Shown: in pieces, positions 12,601 through 22,600 of the stretch | Layout: the number at the start of each line of letters is the position of its first letter | Numbering within the stretch: the first letter of the stretch is position 1 | Source: Macrostomum hystrix | Lineage: Eukaryota; Platyhelminthes; Macrostomidae | Direction: 5' to 3' | DNA: 64,000 bases | NCBI GenBank assembly: GCA_950097015.1 | Contig: CATNEN010000003.1 | Span: forward strand, 12,429,501 to 12,493,500 | Made by a program: the position numbers and the translations under genes | Notes under the pieces: model-generated | Database searches by the model: none | What the model was told of the DNA's origin: nothing | The model's input: only the letters and a program-made list of their open reading frames with translations

Positions 12601-15600
12601 AGACGAAGTTTTTTCAAACTTAGCCAGATAAATCAATCAATCAATTGATGAATTAGAATAGACCAACAATCGTAGATAAATGCAAAAACACGTACACTAA
12701 TCAGTTTCTTTTAAATGATAGTTGGCAGTTGTGTATATTAGAACATGAATGAATACAGATCTGCAATACTACATGACAGTTTGGTGAAGGCTAAGGCAGC
12801 ATGCTAGTTTATTATCGTTTCCTTCTAATTAACCAAAGATCTGAACAACAAATTACGCTTCAGACGGCACACATACCAAAGAAAGATTTCTTTTTTGTAC
12901 ACACACGGTAAACACTAGCAATGGCATCAGAAGCATGCATCAATTTCGCCTCCCCCCTGTGTAAGCTAATTGACTCTTCTGCTACACTGACGAAAATATC
13001 AAGAATTTAGCAAAGATAAAATAAGAAAGATGGCAAGGCTAAAAGCTTTTTTCCTCCAACTAATTTACATAACTATACATCTACGCCTGCAGGCGGGCTT
13101 GCAGATTGGTCATAAGATATACATCTGCATATCTTACGCTAGCAAATTCATTACAATACAATATACACTGATGTCATCACGACAACTGTTTCAAAATACA
13201 GTCAGATTTTATGCTAGAACGTATAGTAGTAGAAAAACTAAAACAAAAACAAGATATTGATTTTTCTCTATTTCTCTATTTTCAATTTATAGCAAAGTCT
13301 TTTATCTTGCATTTCATCAGCATCAGCATCAGATGTATAGTATAGTTTTCGAAACAATTTTTGCCAACGTTTCATGCCTAATATGCATAAATTATAAACA
13401 CTAGAGCATCTGCTAACCCATACAGATATAGGTTCCTATTGAAAATGAAATTTGGAAATTTTCTAGATAGTTTCGATTCAAGATAAACAAAATGAATTTC
13501 TATAGGAGAAACTTTTTAGGCGGAATTTAACAGAGAATTAGATGATTATAGACAAGTTATTTCAGCAATCACAGTAGCCCATTTTCACTCTTTAAATCTC
13601 ACTCTACCTCTCTGTATCTCACTCTACCGCTGTCACTCTAATTGTCTTACTCTCGCGTAATGCTTTTTCGATTAAAACCATTAAAGCAGTTTTTCAATTC
13701 ACCACAGGCACCAGACAAATCAAGAAGAAGACGATTCAGACAACGTCAACTCGTCTGGCGGTGGCGTTGTTACTGACGATGCCAACAGCAAAAAGAAGTC
13801 GCCGTTTTCCGATAAGAACGCGAAGAGTATGCAGCAGTACAGTCACAGCAAGCAAGTGCTGCACAGTGAGTGTCCATAATTCTTTTTGGTCGATTATTAA
13901 TTTAAATAATACTAAGCGATAGCGTGTCCGCTTCTTATGCGAAGGCCATCGACCTCAAATATGCGGTGAGGCCACAGCCAGAGAACTTTTTGCGGCCTTT
14001 TGTAAAGTATTTACGCCCAAGAGGTGTTTATGGTTACTTTTAAAATTTTTGAAGGATAGCTGCGTGCAATGGCACATCGTTTGGTAACGTTAGACCATTC
14101 CTCTGACTCCTGAGCACACACGCACACAGATGCTGTACACAGGCACTCGCTCACACAAGTGTGTACATCTGGCCTGATTTTCTCATCCTCAAGCAGTGTA
14201 TACTCTCACTGTGCCTTGGATGCGGCCCCCAAGCCTTCTCTCCGCGGCTGCACCTCATATGAATATGGCCTCGCCGCGGAATTCCCTAATTGGGTCCGAT
14301 GTACAGCCGCATCTGAAGTCTGCGTAGGACAGTTCAGTCCATGGACTGGGGGGACGCCGCACCAACCCTCGATTATCCCAGCTAATGCTGGTACCCATTA
14401 AACAGCTGGGTGAACAGAAGAAACGCGGAGTCCAGTGTCTTGATAAAATACACAAGTTGCTCCAGTGGAGTCATGAATCGAACCCTCGACCTTTAAGTCG
14501 TGAGTCGGTCACTCTAATCACTAGACTACATATTATTTCATATAATTAACTTGATCACTGAATAAAGAATAGACAGAAATATCATTTATCTCACTGTTAT
14601 GATAAAGAAACACAAAAAACCTGAGCCGAAAAAAACTTTTCAACAATGCCACAGGCTACAAGAGTCGCCTACGCAGCCTTCAGCAGCAGCAACAGCAGCG
14701 TCAGCAGCAGCAACAGCAGCAGCAGCAGACGCAGGGTGTTGGAATACTACCAATTGCCATCGCTGAACGAATCCGTCGCAGACGCTGTTTCGCTGATAGT
14801 TCCCTAAATTTGCCGTTCGCAATGATGGCAGCCGCAGTTGCGGCAACACCAGCTCCTACTACTAGTAGCATAGTAGGAAGGAGCTTGGGTTCGTCTCTGA
14901 TATTGCCACCACCGATGCCTGCTCCATTGCAAACTGACGCAATGGATCTCAGCCTAACCAAAGATCATCAGGCGACATCAACTGTTGAACCAGCGACAAA
15001 TAAATCAAGTCAAAGGCTTTCTAATTTCTCCGTGGATGCAATATTGGCAAGAAGTTGAGAGCAGTAATTGAACGATTTCGATACACGAAGCTTCGCTTCG
15101 ATTCATACTACTTGTTAGTACAAAAGATAGCAAAAAATGTTTTATGGCTTTTTCATATGCGTAGGTTTTTACAATACGGACATTAGATTATGATTACTAA
15201 CCATCGAATGACCAACTAGCACGATGGAGAACTTGGCACGATTTGAATACAGAGACTCAATTTGGTCAATAGCGTGCCGGACAAAGTCTACAATTTTTTT
15301 AACAATATGATGCTGATTAAATAATTTGCGTGCTATGTAAATATGTCTACTTAGCCAATATTAACAGTTTTATTTATTTTAAGAGTCGACAGTTTAAAAT
15401 AAAATTATAAAGCAAAAGAAAAACTCACCACTTTGACGAAACAAAAACGGACCGTGAAGTGCGGAAAATTCCTGTAAACGGTTTGATCCAGATATGCTAA
15501 ATAAAAAATGGACAATTCAAATGTACATCATCCTACTAATTATTGTCAGAATGTCAGTGAGAGTAGTATAAACTGGAAAATTACATACGCTATTTAAGTC

Positions 15601-17413
15601 AACAGCGAAGCAGTCAAATCTGGTCTTGATGCCTAGACTCTTGCGCATCTGTAGGGCCACTGACGCCAGCGAACGGACCTGCTTGTGACTGCCATCGTTG
15701 CCAGGAATGAATAGAAGAGGCGAGCCTTCAAAGATGCTTCTACTGACTGGCTCGGACTGACTGCAATTCAAGTAATCAGGAGGGCAGATCAGAGGTCAGG
15801 GGAGATAACATTCGGCAGATCAAAGGTCAGGGCAGATAACAGCCGGCAGATCAAAGGTCAGGGTAGATAACAGTCGGCAGATCAAAGGTCAGGGTAGATA
15901 ACAGTCGGCAGATCAAAGGTCAGGGTAGATAACAGTCGGCAGATCAAAGGTCACAGTAGACAACAGTCGGCAGATAAAAGGCCAAGGCAGACAACAGTCG
16001 GCAGATCAAAGGTCAGGGTATATAACAGTCGGCAGATCAAAGGTTCGGGTAGAAAACAGTCGGCAGATCAAAGGTCACAGTAGACAACAGTCAGCAGATA
16101 AAAGGCCAAGGCAGACAACATTCGGCAGATCAAAGGTCAGGGCAGATAACAGTCGGTAGTTCAAAGGTCAGGCCAGATAACAGTCGGTAGTTCAAAGGTC
16201 AGGCCAGATAACAGTCGGTAGTTCAAAGGTCAAGGTAGATAACAGCCGGCATATCAAATGTCAGGGTAGATAACAGTCAGTAGTTCAAAGGTCAGTGCAG
16301 ATAACAGTCGGCAGATCAAAGGTCAGGGCAGATAACAGTCGGTAGTTCAAAGGTCAAGGTAGATAACAGTCGGTAGTTCAAAGGTCAAGGTAGATAACAG
16401 TCGGTAGTTCAAAGGTCAAGGTAGATAACAGTCGGTAGATCAAAGGTCATGGTAGATAAAAGTTGGTAGATTAAAGGTTAGAGCAAGGTAACAGTTGACA
16501 TAACAAAGGTTAGTGCCCAGAAAAGGTTAGGGCAGAAAATAGTAGGCAGATCAAATGTAGGGCAGATAAAAGCTGTTAAATAAAGTGCTATGACCTGTGT
16601 TTGCTGATTAGGATTAACAAGGATCCTCCAATCACAGAATCTAAGATGAATAATTTTAAACAACAAAAGCATATAGCACTTATAAAAAATAACTCACCCT
16701 TCAGTGTAGATAAACAAATTATACTGTGGAAACTTTCTTCTCACAGATTGTGGAAGTGGGACAGGCTAAAATGATATGACATGATATGAATGATGTAAGT
16801 GAAAGCAAGTAATTTCAACCATAGACTTAGACAATACTTTTAACTTTATTTATTCTATAAATTATGGTTGTTTTGTAATGAGCTACTGACAATAAATATT
16901 TGCCACTCAGTGTTGGGCACAATTCAGATACTCTGATACTATTGGCAATACTTTTTGGGTATCGGAGTATTGGAAGCTGATAATTTTTGGCAGTATTTAC
17001 TTACACCAATTAAGCTAGTCAGGGCCTATAGGCTGTATATAAAATAATCAATTATATACTTCTTTATAGACTCAAAAGCTGGTAAATTAGTAAGGTCCTT
17101 TCTATAACTGTTCCATAAATACAAAAATATTTGTAGATATAAGTACACTGGTTAAGTGAGGAACTAGCTCAGATACAAACTGAGCTATGATCCTCGGTTT
17201 ATTTAAGCAACAGGATCATAAAAGTCAATTTATTGCACATTTCAGATAAATAAAATAGTTTAGCAGTATACTTACAATGTATTCCGGATATTGCAACATG
17301 TATGTCATGTCGCACTTGTTGTACTCAACATCGAAAACAAAGCTATACAAGCTAACTAAAAAGAAAACTATGGTAAGGATCAAAAATGCAAAAACTACTA
17401 GATGAAGTTTCAT
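662..17413 (-). CDS. PGAP1: GPI inositol-deacylase PGAP1 (3' end beyond window)
   Basis: ER-membrane lipase/esterase that removes the acyl chain from inositol of newly made GPI anchors. Minus-strand exons, in order: 17276-17413, 16698-16765, 15589-15760, 15429-15471, 15202-15287, 8127-8223, 4223-5043, 662-1183. All have GT-AG borders and matching phases, giving 649 codons in the window. Seen: an N-terminal membrane anchor (about residues 4-26), then the family motifs [34 protein letters not shown] and the nucleophile motif GHSM/GGLVAR (Ser about 168) split over exons 5 and 6. These are followed by [10 protein letters not shown] and [16 protein letters not shown]. The start ATG directly precedes the anchor. 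The last exon shown ends at a gtgagt donor, and the C-terminal luminal and multi-pass membrane part lies left of position 1. Intron 5 (8224-15201) contains a DMRT gene on the other strand, and introns 2, 6, 7 and 8 carry minisatellites. Homology is by recognition, not by search. Confidence 0.93.
1560..4055 (+). repeat. Minisatellite, 68-bp unit, PGAP1 intron 7
   Basis: About 35 near-identical 68-bp units containing CCTTATGACCCAGTAATCCC. Each unit holds four AATCCC-type sub-blocks, so the unit itself looks built from a shorter repeat. Degenerate forms flank it on both sides (1320-1560 and 4040-4190). It fills most of the 3-kb intron. Confidence 0.92.
5105..6085 (+). repeat. Minisatellite, 20-bp unit, PGAP1 intron 6
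   Basis: Unit AGATTCCTACTGACAATTTT with ACAG/ACGA variants arranged in a partial higher-order pattern (a block of several units repeats at about 5150-5640). Confidence 0.9.
7617..7800 (+). mobile_element. tRNA-derived SINE, family A
   Basis: The tRNA-like head has A box TAGTGGTTAGAGT and B box GGTTCGATTCC, followed by a shared body (AACAATTTGTGT, CACCCAGCTGTTAAA, CCCCCCAGTCCATGGACT). It is not a functional tRNA gene, because the body continues and no acceptor stem closes. Confidence 0.8.
8259..15058 (+). CDS. DM-domain (doublesex/mab-3 related) transcription factor
   Basis: Putative DMRT-family DNA-binding factor; the family controls sexual differentiation and neuronal fate in animals. Exons: 8259-8351, 10341-10504, 13708-13865, 14655-15058 (stop TGA), all GT-AG with matching phase, 272 residues. 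Exon 2 encodes the DM domain: [19 protein letters not shown], then [11 protein letters not shown] and [14 protein letters not shown]. It carries the intertwined CCHC/HCCC zinc ligands and the recognition helix. Exon 3 is acidic and Ser/Lys rich. Exon 4 opens with a polyglutamine tract (about 22 Q/R residues) and ends in a short conserved-looking tail ([10 protein letters not shown]). No DMA domain is seen. The start ATG is the first in frame, but an upstream non-coding exon is possible. The whole gene sits inside PGAP1 intron 5 in opposite orientation: its ATG lies 35 bp from one PGAP1 exon and its stop 143 bp from another. The DMRT subfamily cannot be assigned by eye. Confidence 0.9.
8530..8888 (+). 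repeat. Purine-rich minisatellite, about 15-bp unit, DMRT intron 1
   Basis: Units based on GAGAGATAAGACAGAG. The strand is almost all purine. The array also lies within PGAP1 intron 5. Confidence 0.85.
10188..10275 (+). mobile_element. SINE family A, head only
   Basis: The head matches 7617-7700 (CTAGTGGTTATAGCGTCGGA and GGTTCGATTCC) and is cut off after GGAACAATTG. It lies in DMRT intron 1, just before exon 2. Confidence 0.75.
10600..12030 (+). repeat. Pyrimidine-rich minisatellite, 31-bp unit, DMRT intron 2
   Basis: About 46 units containing CCTCATTCTTGTTTCTCCAC or CCTTATCGTTCTTTCTCCAC variants mixed in blocks. Because 31 is not a multiple of 3, all three plus frames stay open and give long false ORFs. 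Confidence 0.92.
14050..14284 (-). mobile_element. SINE family B fragment
   Basis: Shares TGCGTGCAATGGCACATC, GAGCACACACGCACACAGAT and CCAAGCCTTCTCTCCGCGGC with 37690-38045. The tRNA-like head is missing where the family A copy begins. Confidence 0.75.
14285..14535 (-). mobile_element. SINE family A, reverse copy
   Basis: The reverse complement has the same head (TAGTGATTAGAGTGACCGAC, GGTTCGATTC) and body as 36205-36505. It abuts a family B fragment on its left, suggesting insertion into it. Confidence 0.78.
15775..16560 (+). repeat. Minisatellite, 31-bp unit, PGAP1 intron 2
   Basis: Units containing GGTAGATAACAGTCGGCAG and ATCAAAGGTCA, with 'TAGTTCAAAG' variants to the right. It begins about 15 bp upstream of PGAP1 exon 3. 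Confidence 0.9.
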
Positions 17414-19699
17414 TATTTATTTTCGCGTACGTTATCTTAGCTTGGCTTTATTAATTAGAAGGGTGCAGATAACTGACAAGATTGATGAGAAAGTAGTGAA
17501 AATGAAAATTTTATGTGGTGCTTACGCTTCTCATGAACTTTTATTATATAACATATATACCGTCGTAATTTAATGAACGAAACCTAACATTAAGCTCAAA
17601 AATGCACAAATTTCGCCTAAAATTCAGACATGTACGTACATGAGGTCTATTAAAATTTCTTAAAAGCGTGCGGATCCTTGGAATTAAAAAAAATCGCGCT
17701 GCGCTGCAGTACTGTTAATAAATAACCTATTTAAGGACATCAAAAGCAAAACAAACAACATCCAAGCAGGTTTTTTAATAAAAAGACATAAAGCAAAAAA
17801 AAATTGTTTTTGTGTTTTTCTTTGTTTTATTCAGAACCATTTTGTGCAAAATTAAAAAACAACAACCAACAACTAACTATATATAATAAAATTCAGCTAC
17901 AATATCAATAATCCGACTTCGTTCCTCTTCTGCCGTCCATGTGACTTTACAAACTTTTAGAGGAGACCTGTTTGAGTCTGCTTGTGTTCCTTGACAGTCA
18001 AGGACAAGACGGTAGAATGTTACTATTTGAAGTTTTTGAAATTTAAATATAATTTTACAGTTACTTATTAACAGGCTTATATTATAAACAAACATGCCAT
18101 TGCTCTAAGTTTTATCCATTAATTTAGCAATGTTTTTTAGTTAAGTTCATTTATTAATAAAAAAATTTTGTAGCCTCTTGGCATTACATTATGGGAGCTC
18201 AGTTGAGTAGAGACAGAGTCAGTAGACAGTGAAGCAAGTTGCAACTAGGGTTGGGTTGGTTGCTCCCCTCCCCACTGCTGTTTTTATTTTCAAGACATGA
18301 TGCAGCAGCTACTACTTATAAAGCACCCTTTATAAGCAGTTATAAATAATTAAAAAAACTGTGAGCTATAGGATAGTTAACAATCTGGCAAAAAAGGAAA
18401 ACTGACTATATCATAGATTAGGCTCTAGTAGACTATAAATGACTAGGCTAACTTGTATATTGGCAGATTAAAAGGTGGCAGACAAAATGACAGTCAAACA
18501 CTTAAACTAGCAGTTTTTGTGGCTAGATGATTAGGGCCTATTTCATTATATGTCACTCCATGCTATGTTATGCTGCCTATCTATTAGCACTAAATTTGTC
18601 AACCCAATTGATAAAAAACAGCTGAAAAGTTTACTTAGATCTGTTGCCTAGGGGCCCTAAATTGGGTCTAAACTCTAACGTCAGTTATGTTAACAGTTAG
18701 CTATTCTTTATTAGTTGTGCTAGGCTTAATGGTCCCAGGTCATTTCGGTGACGACATTTTGGTGACAGAATTGGTCAGTTTGGTGACAACTATTTTTGCA
18801 CCTAAATATGCTGAGAAAACAGCCTTCCACAATCCAGCAGCTGCTTAAAGCCTGCACTCGCCTTGTCAATCCAAAACTTGAAAAATGATTATTATACATA
18901 TTTAATTAGGAATGAATAACTGTTGAAACTATTGACTACCTATTAAATAATTTAATAATTTGACTCTAATTTTTATTTAAAATAAAACCCAGACATAATC
19001 AGAGCGATGTAGCTTCTTATTAATACTTATAGCATTATTTAATTAATACTTTATAAGTGTGCATAGTTAAAATGGAAGGCTGTTTTTTAGCATATTTAGG
19101 TGCAAAAGTAGTTATAATCCCTAATGGAGCGAATTAAAAAAAGCTGTGGACACTCCTGCTAGGCGCGCAGGTGTGTAGTTGGTTTGAAGAAAAAGAGCAC
19201 AAATCTGCAATTGCTATATATCTTCAGTCTAACTCAATGTAGTAATTGATTTCATGAAAAAATGTCAAAAGACCTTTTTTTGATCTCCGTAGTGTATTTC
19301 TAAAAATAGAACAGCTAAGGTTGTCTTTTTGTACTCGGGCAATGAGGAGCATGTATTCGTGTAGGGGCACAAGGGCACACTGCACTGTCTGTTATACATC
19401 TATATACTTACAACAACTTTACACACACAAGGCGTGGCCGCACAGACAGGAATTTCTTTCTGCACAGCCACACAGGCAATTTTTCACAAGCGCGCTGGAT
19501 GCTGTCCGCAAAAACCCCTATTGGCTCCAATAGAGATTGAAGTAGGCATATGCATACAAATTAAGAAATATAATTAATGTTTCATTTTCATGCATTTAAT
19601 TTTGTTATAAAACCATTATCATAAAATTTAACTGGCCATTACAGCACAAATCAATACTGAACATTGCTGCTTGCAATCTCCAGTGTACTGTACACTACA
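17414..19699. other. Divergent intergenic region between PGAP1 and RNF123
   Basis: AT-rich, 2.3 kb, with both start codons facing outward. It presumably holds both promoters. Only the foldback element is recognisable. Short ORFs here have no family features. Confidence 0.6.
18790..19112. mobile_element. Foldback element with about 38-bp inverted repeats
   Basis: The sequence TTTTGCACCTAAATATGCT, followed by AGAAAACAGCCTTCCA at 18793-18832, recurs as its complement at 19069-19110. The spacer is about 235 bp of AT-rich DNA with no ORF. It lies in the PGAP1/RNF123 intergenic region. Confidence 0.7.
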
Positions 19700-22600
19700 A
19701 TGTCAGATTCAACTTTATTTACACAAGCCGACCATGATGCACTACTTAATCACGTCTTTCCTGAACTTCTCAATGACTCAAAGTAAGTGGGCATATATTT
19801 ATTATCCATATTTTATTCACACAAACAATAAGCACTAGTTATATTTTAATGCTTTAATTTTTCTTTCTTTTCAGATCGTCAGAATTGACATTAGCCAATT
19901 TAACTGGTTATGTACAACAAGCTATACTAGATTCTATTGATGATGCTAAAATCGACTGTAAGTGCTCATTTAAAATGTTCTGATATATTTCTATAATAAT
20001 ATTTATCAACTTAATGATGAGAAAACTAGTCTCGTTCGTTTGAATGTAAAACCGGCCACCTTTGCGCACCTTAGAATTAAAACAATTCTCTCGTGTGTTT
20101 TAGTTCGGCTAGTTTTACCTTTTGATATTTGCTAAAACTCTGAGTATATTTCAAGACTACTTTTAGTAGTATATTAGAAAACGAATTTACTAATATGATT
20201 CAAGCAGCATCCTGGTAATATTGCAGCCACCCTGAAAGCTTTCAATAATGGTCGCCTCGGTCCATCGCGTGTACTATTAGACACTGAGACAAATATCGGC
20301 GGCCAGGTTTTATTGGATCAACGCCGACAGCTTGTAGTTGGACATAGTTCGTTTAGTACGGCCAGAGCTAATTGTTGTGTGTTCAGCGACAAATGGTGCT
20401 ACGAGGTTCGATTAGCCACAGCTGGCCTTTTACAGGTTGGCTGGTGTACTTTAAGATGCACTTTTTCTAGAGAGGTGCGGATCTGTCTGATTTTAAATTC
20501 AATCTATTTTCTTTATAAATTATAAATACAAAGACAGTTAATTTTTTCAAATCGAAAATTTTTTCAGAACGGTGTTGGCGACACACCAAACTCATTCGCT
20601 TACGACGGTTCACGAGTGCGAAAATGGAACGCTAAATTTGGCACTTACGGCGAGGTTAGTTATTTGGCTTTATTGTTGCTGTTGTACTTAGTGAGATCCC
20701 GCTAAAAAATAGGGATGTTTCTTTGGGTGATTCCAGTTGGAATCTGCGGTGTTTCCAGAAAAAGAAACAGCCGACCGCTGGAAACATACCAATCGTATGA
20801 TTCCATGTTTAGAATCTACCCAACTGGGCGTTTTCTCGGTGCTTCTTGGTGGCGAAATGGAATCACCCAAAGAATCCTCCAGTTCGGAAGATTCCATGCT
20901 CAGAAACCGCCGAGGAATCGCCCGTAAATAATTCTCTGGTTGTCCCATGGGCCACTGGTTCGGGTGATTCTTCGGCGGTTTCCGCACAATTTACGGTTAC
21001 ATCGGATCGGCTGCTTCCTGGGTGGTTTCTTTAACTCTTGCGAGATAGGGGGGATTTTGGTAGATTCCACTCCTATTTTGCACAAAAACCCGCCGAAGAA
21101 GCAGCCGAATTTTTTACAGGGATTAAAGCAACGTAGCAATATACACTTGTATTTGTATCCAAAAAACAAACAACGCGAGAACGAGATAGAGGGGCCTAGA
21201 GAGGTGCGAAAAGGTGGCGTGACTTCGCCAAACCCAGGCTTTGCGAGCCGCCGTCAGGAGCTCCAACGCCGTCAAGAGCGCCTTTGCCATCGCCTGCCTC
21301 AGAAAAAATCCACAGCCATGACAATTTGGCACGCAGAGACGGATGCTTTTTTCATCGGAGAGAGTGGCCAACGAGACTGGGTCGTAGTTCTGCAAATAAG
21401 TTGTAATAGCGGTCCACAATCAATCACATTAGATAAATAAGCATCTAAACTGTGATTCCAAGGCATTCTCTATAGCATGAAAAGTAGTATGTACAAATTT
21501 ACATTTAATTACATTTATACTTACTGCCATGTTCAATTGACCGTAGTAATTATCTGAAATTGGAGGAATATCGAATATATTACTGTACTTAAAGCTGTTT
21601 AAATAATTCAGACAAGCCAAAAGCCTATTATGCCAGAAACTTTCGATATAACTAGCAATTTCCTTACAAGTAATTACTGTAATGTTCAGTTTACAAGCTT
21701 GTTAAATTATGTTACACTGCTTGTCCCATGGGAAATCATTAGTCGCATCTACTTATGACCTGAAAAACTTCAACATCCTTATAAAATTTGCTTTTTCAGC
21801 AATGGTCGCCACACGACATCATAGCCTGCTGCATCGACTGCGACGAGGGTACAGTGACATTTTATCGCAACGGTCGCTGCCTTGGCATTGCCTTCGACAA
21901 CATTCGCCTGGGTCCGGGCGTAGCCTATTTTCCTGCATTGAGTTTGGCTCGCGGACAAGCCGCATTCATCAACTTTGGCGATGTGCCCTTTGCGTGAGTT
22001 ACTTTCAATTAGATCATTTGTCTGTTAAGGATTCTTAATCGTACAGTTATCCCTTTCCCTAAATCCTCATAAAATTTTTATTTGTTATTTCCTTCACTAT
22101 TCTTCAGCAGGTCATCAATTATCCCCTTCCCTGAATCCATCAGCAGGTCATCAATTATCCCCTTCCCTGAATCCACCAGCAGGTCATCAATTATCCCCTT
22201 CCCTGAATCCATCAGCAGGTCATCAATTATCCCCTTCCCTGAATCCATCAGCAGGTCATCAGTTATCCCCTTCCCTGAATCCATCAGCAGGTCATCAATT
22301 ATCCCCTTCCCTGAATCCATCAGCAGGTCATCAGTTATCCCCTTCCCTGAATCCATCAGCAGGTCATCAATTATCCCCTTCCCTGAATCCATCAGCAGGT
22401 CATCAATTATCCCCTTCCCTGAATCCATCAGCAGGTCATCAGTTATCCCCTTCCCTGAATCCATCAGCAGGTCATCAGTTATCCCCTTCCCTGAATCCAT
22501 CAGCAGGTCATCAATTATCCCCTTCCCTGAATCCATCAGCAGGTCATCAGTTATCCCCTTCCCTGAATCCATCAGCAGGTCATCAATTATCCCCTTCCCT

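Noticed and set aside
21123-21419. 98-codon minus ORF in RNF123 intron 4
   Set aside because: There is no recognisable domain, splice partner or conservation cue. It overlaps the end of a MITE-like copy.
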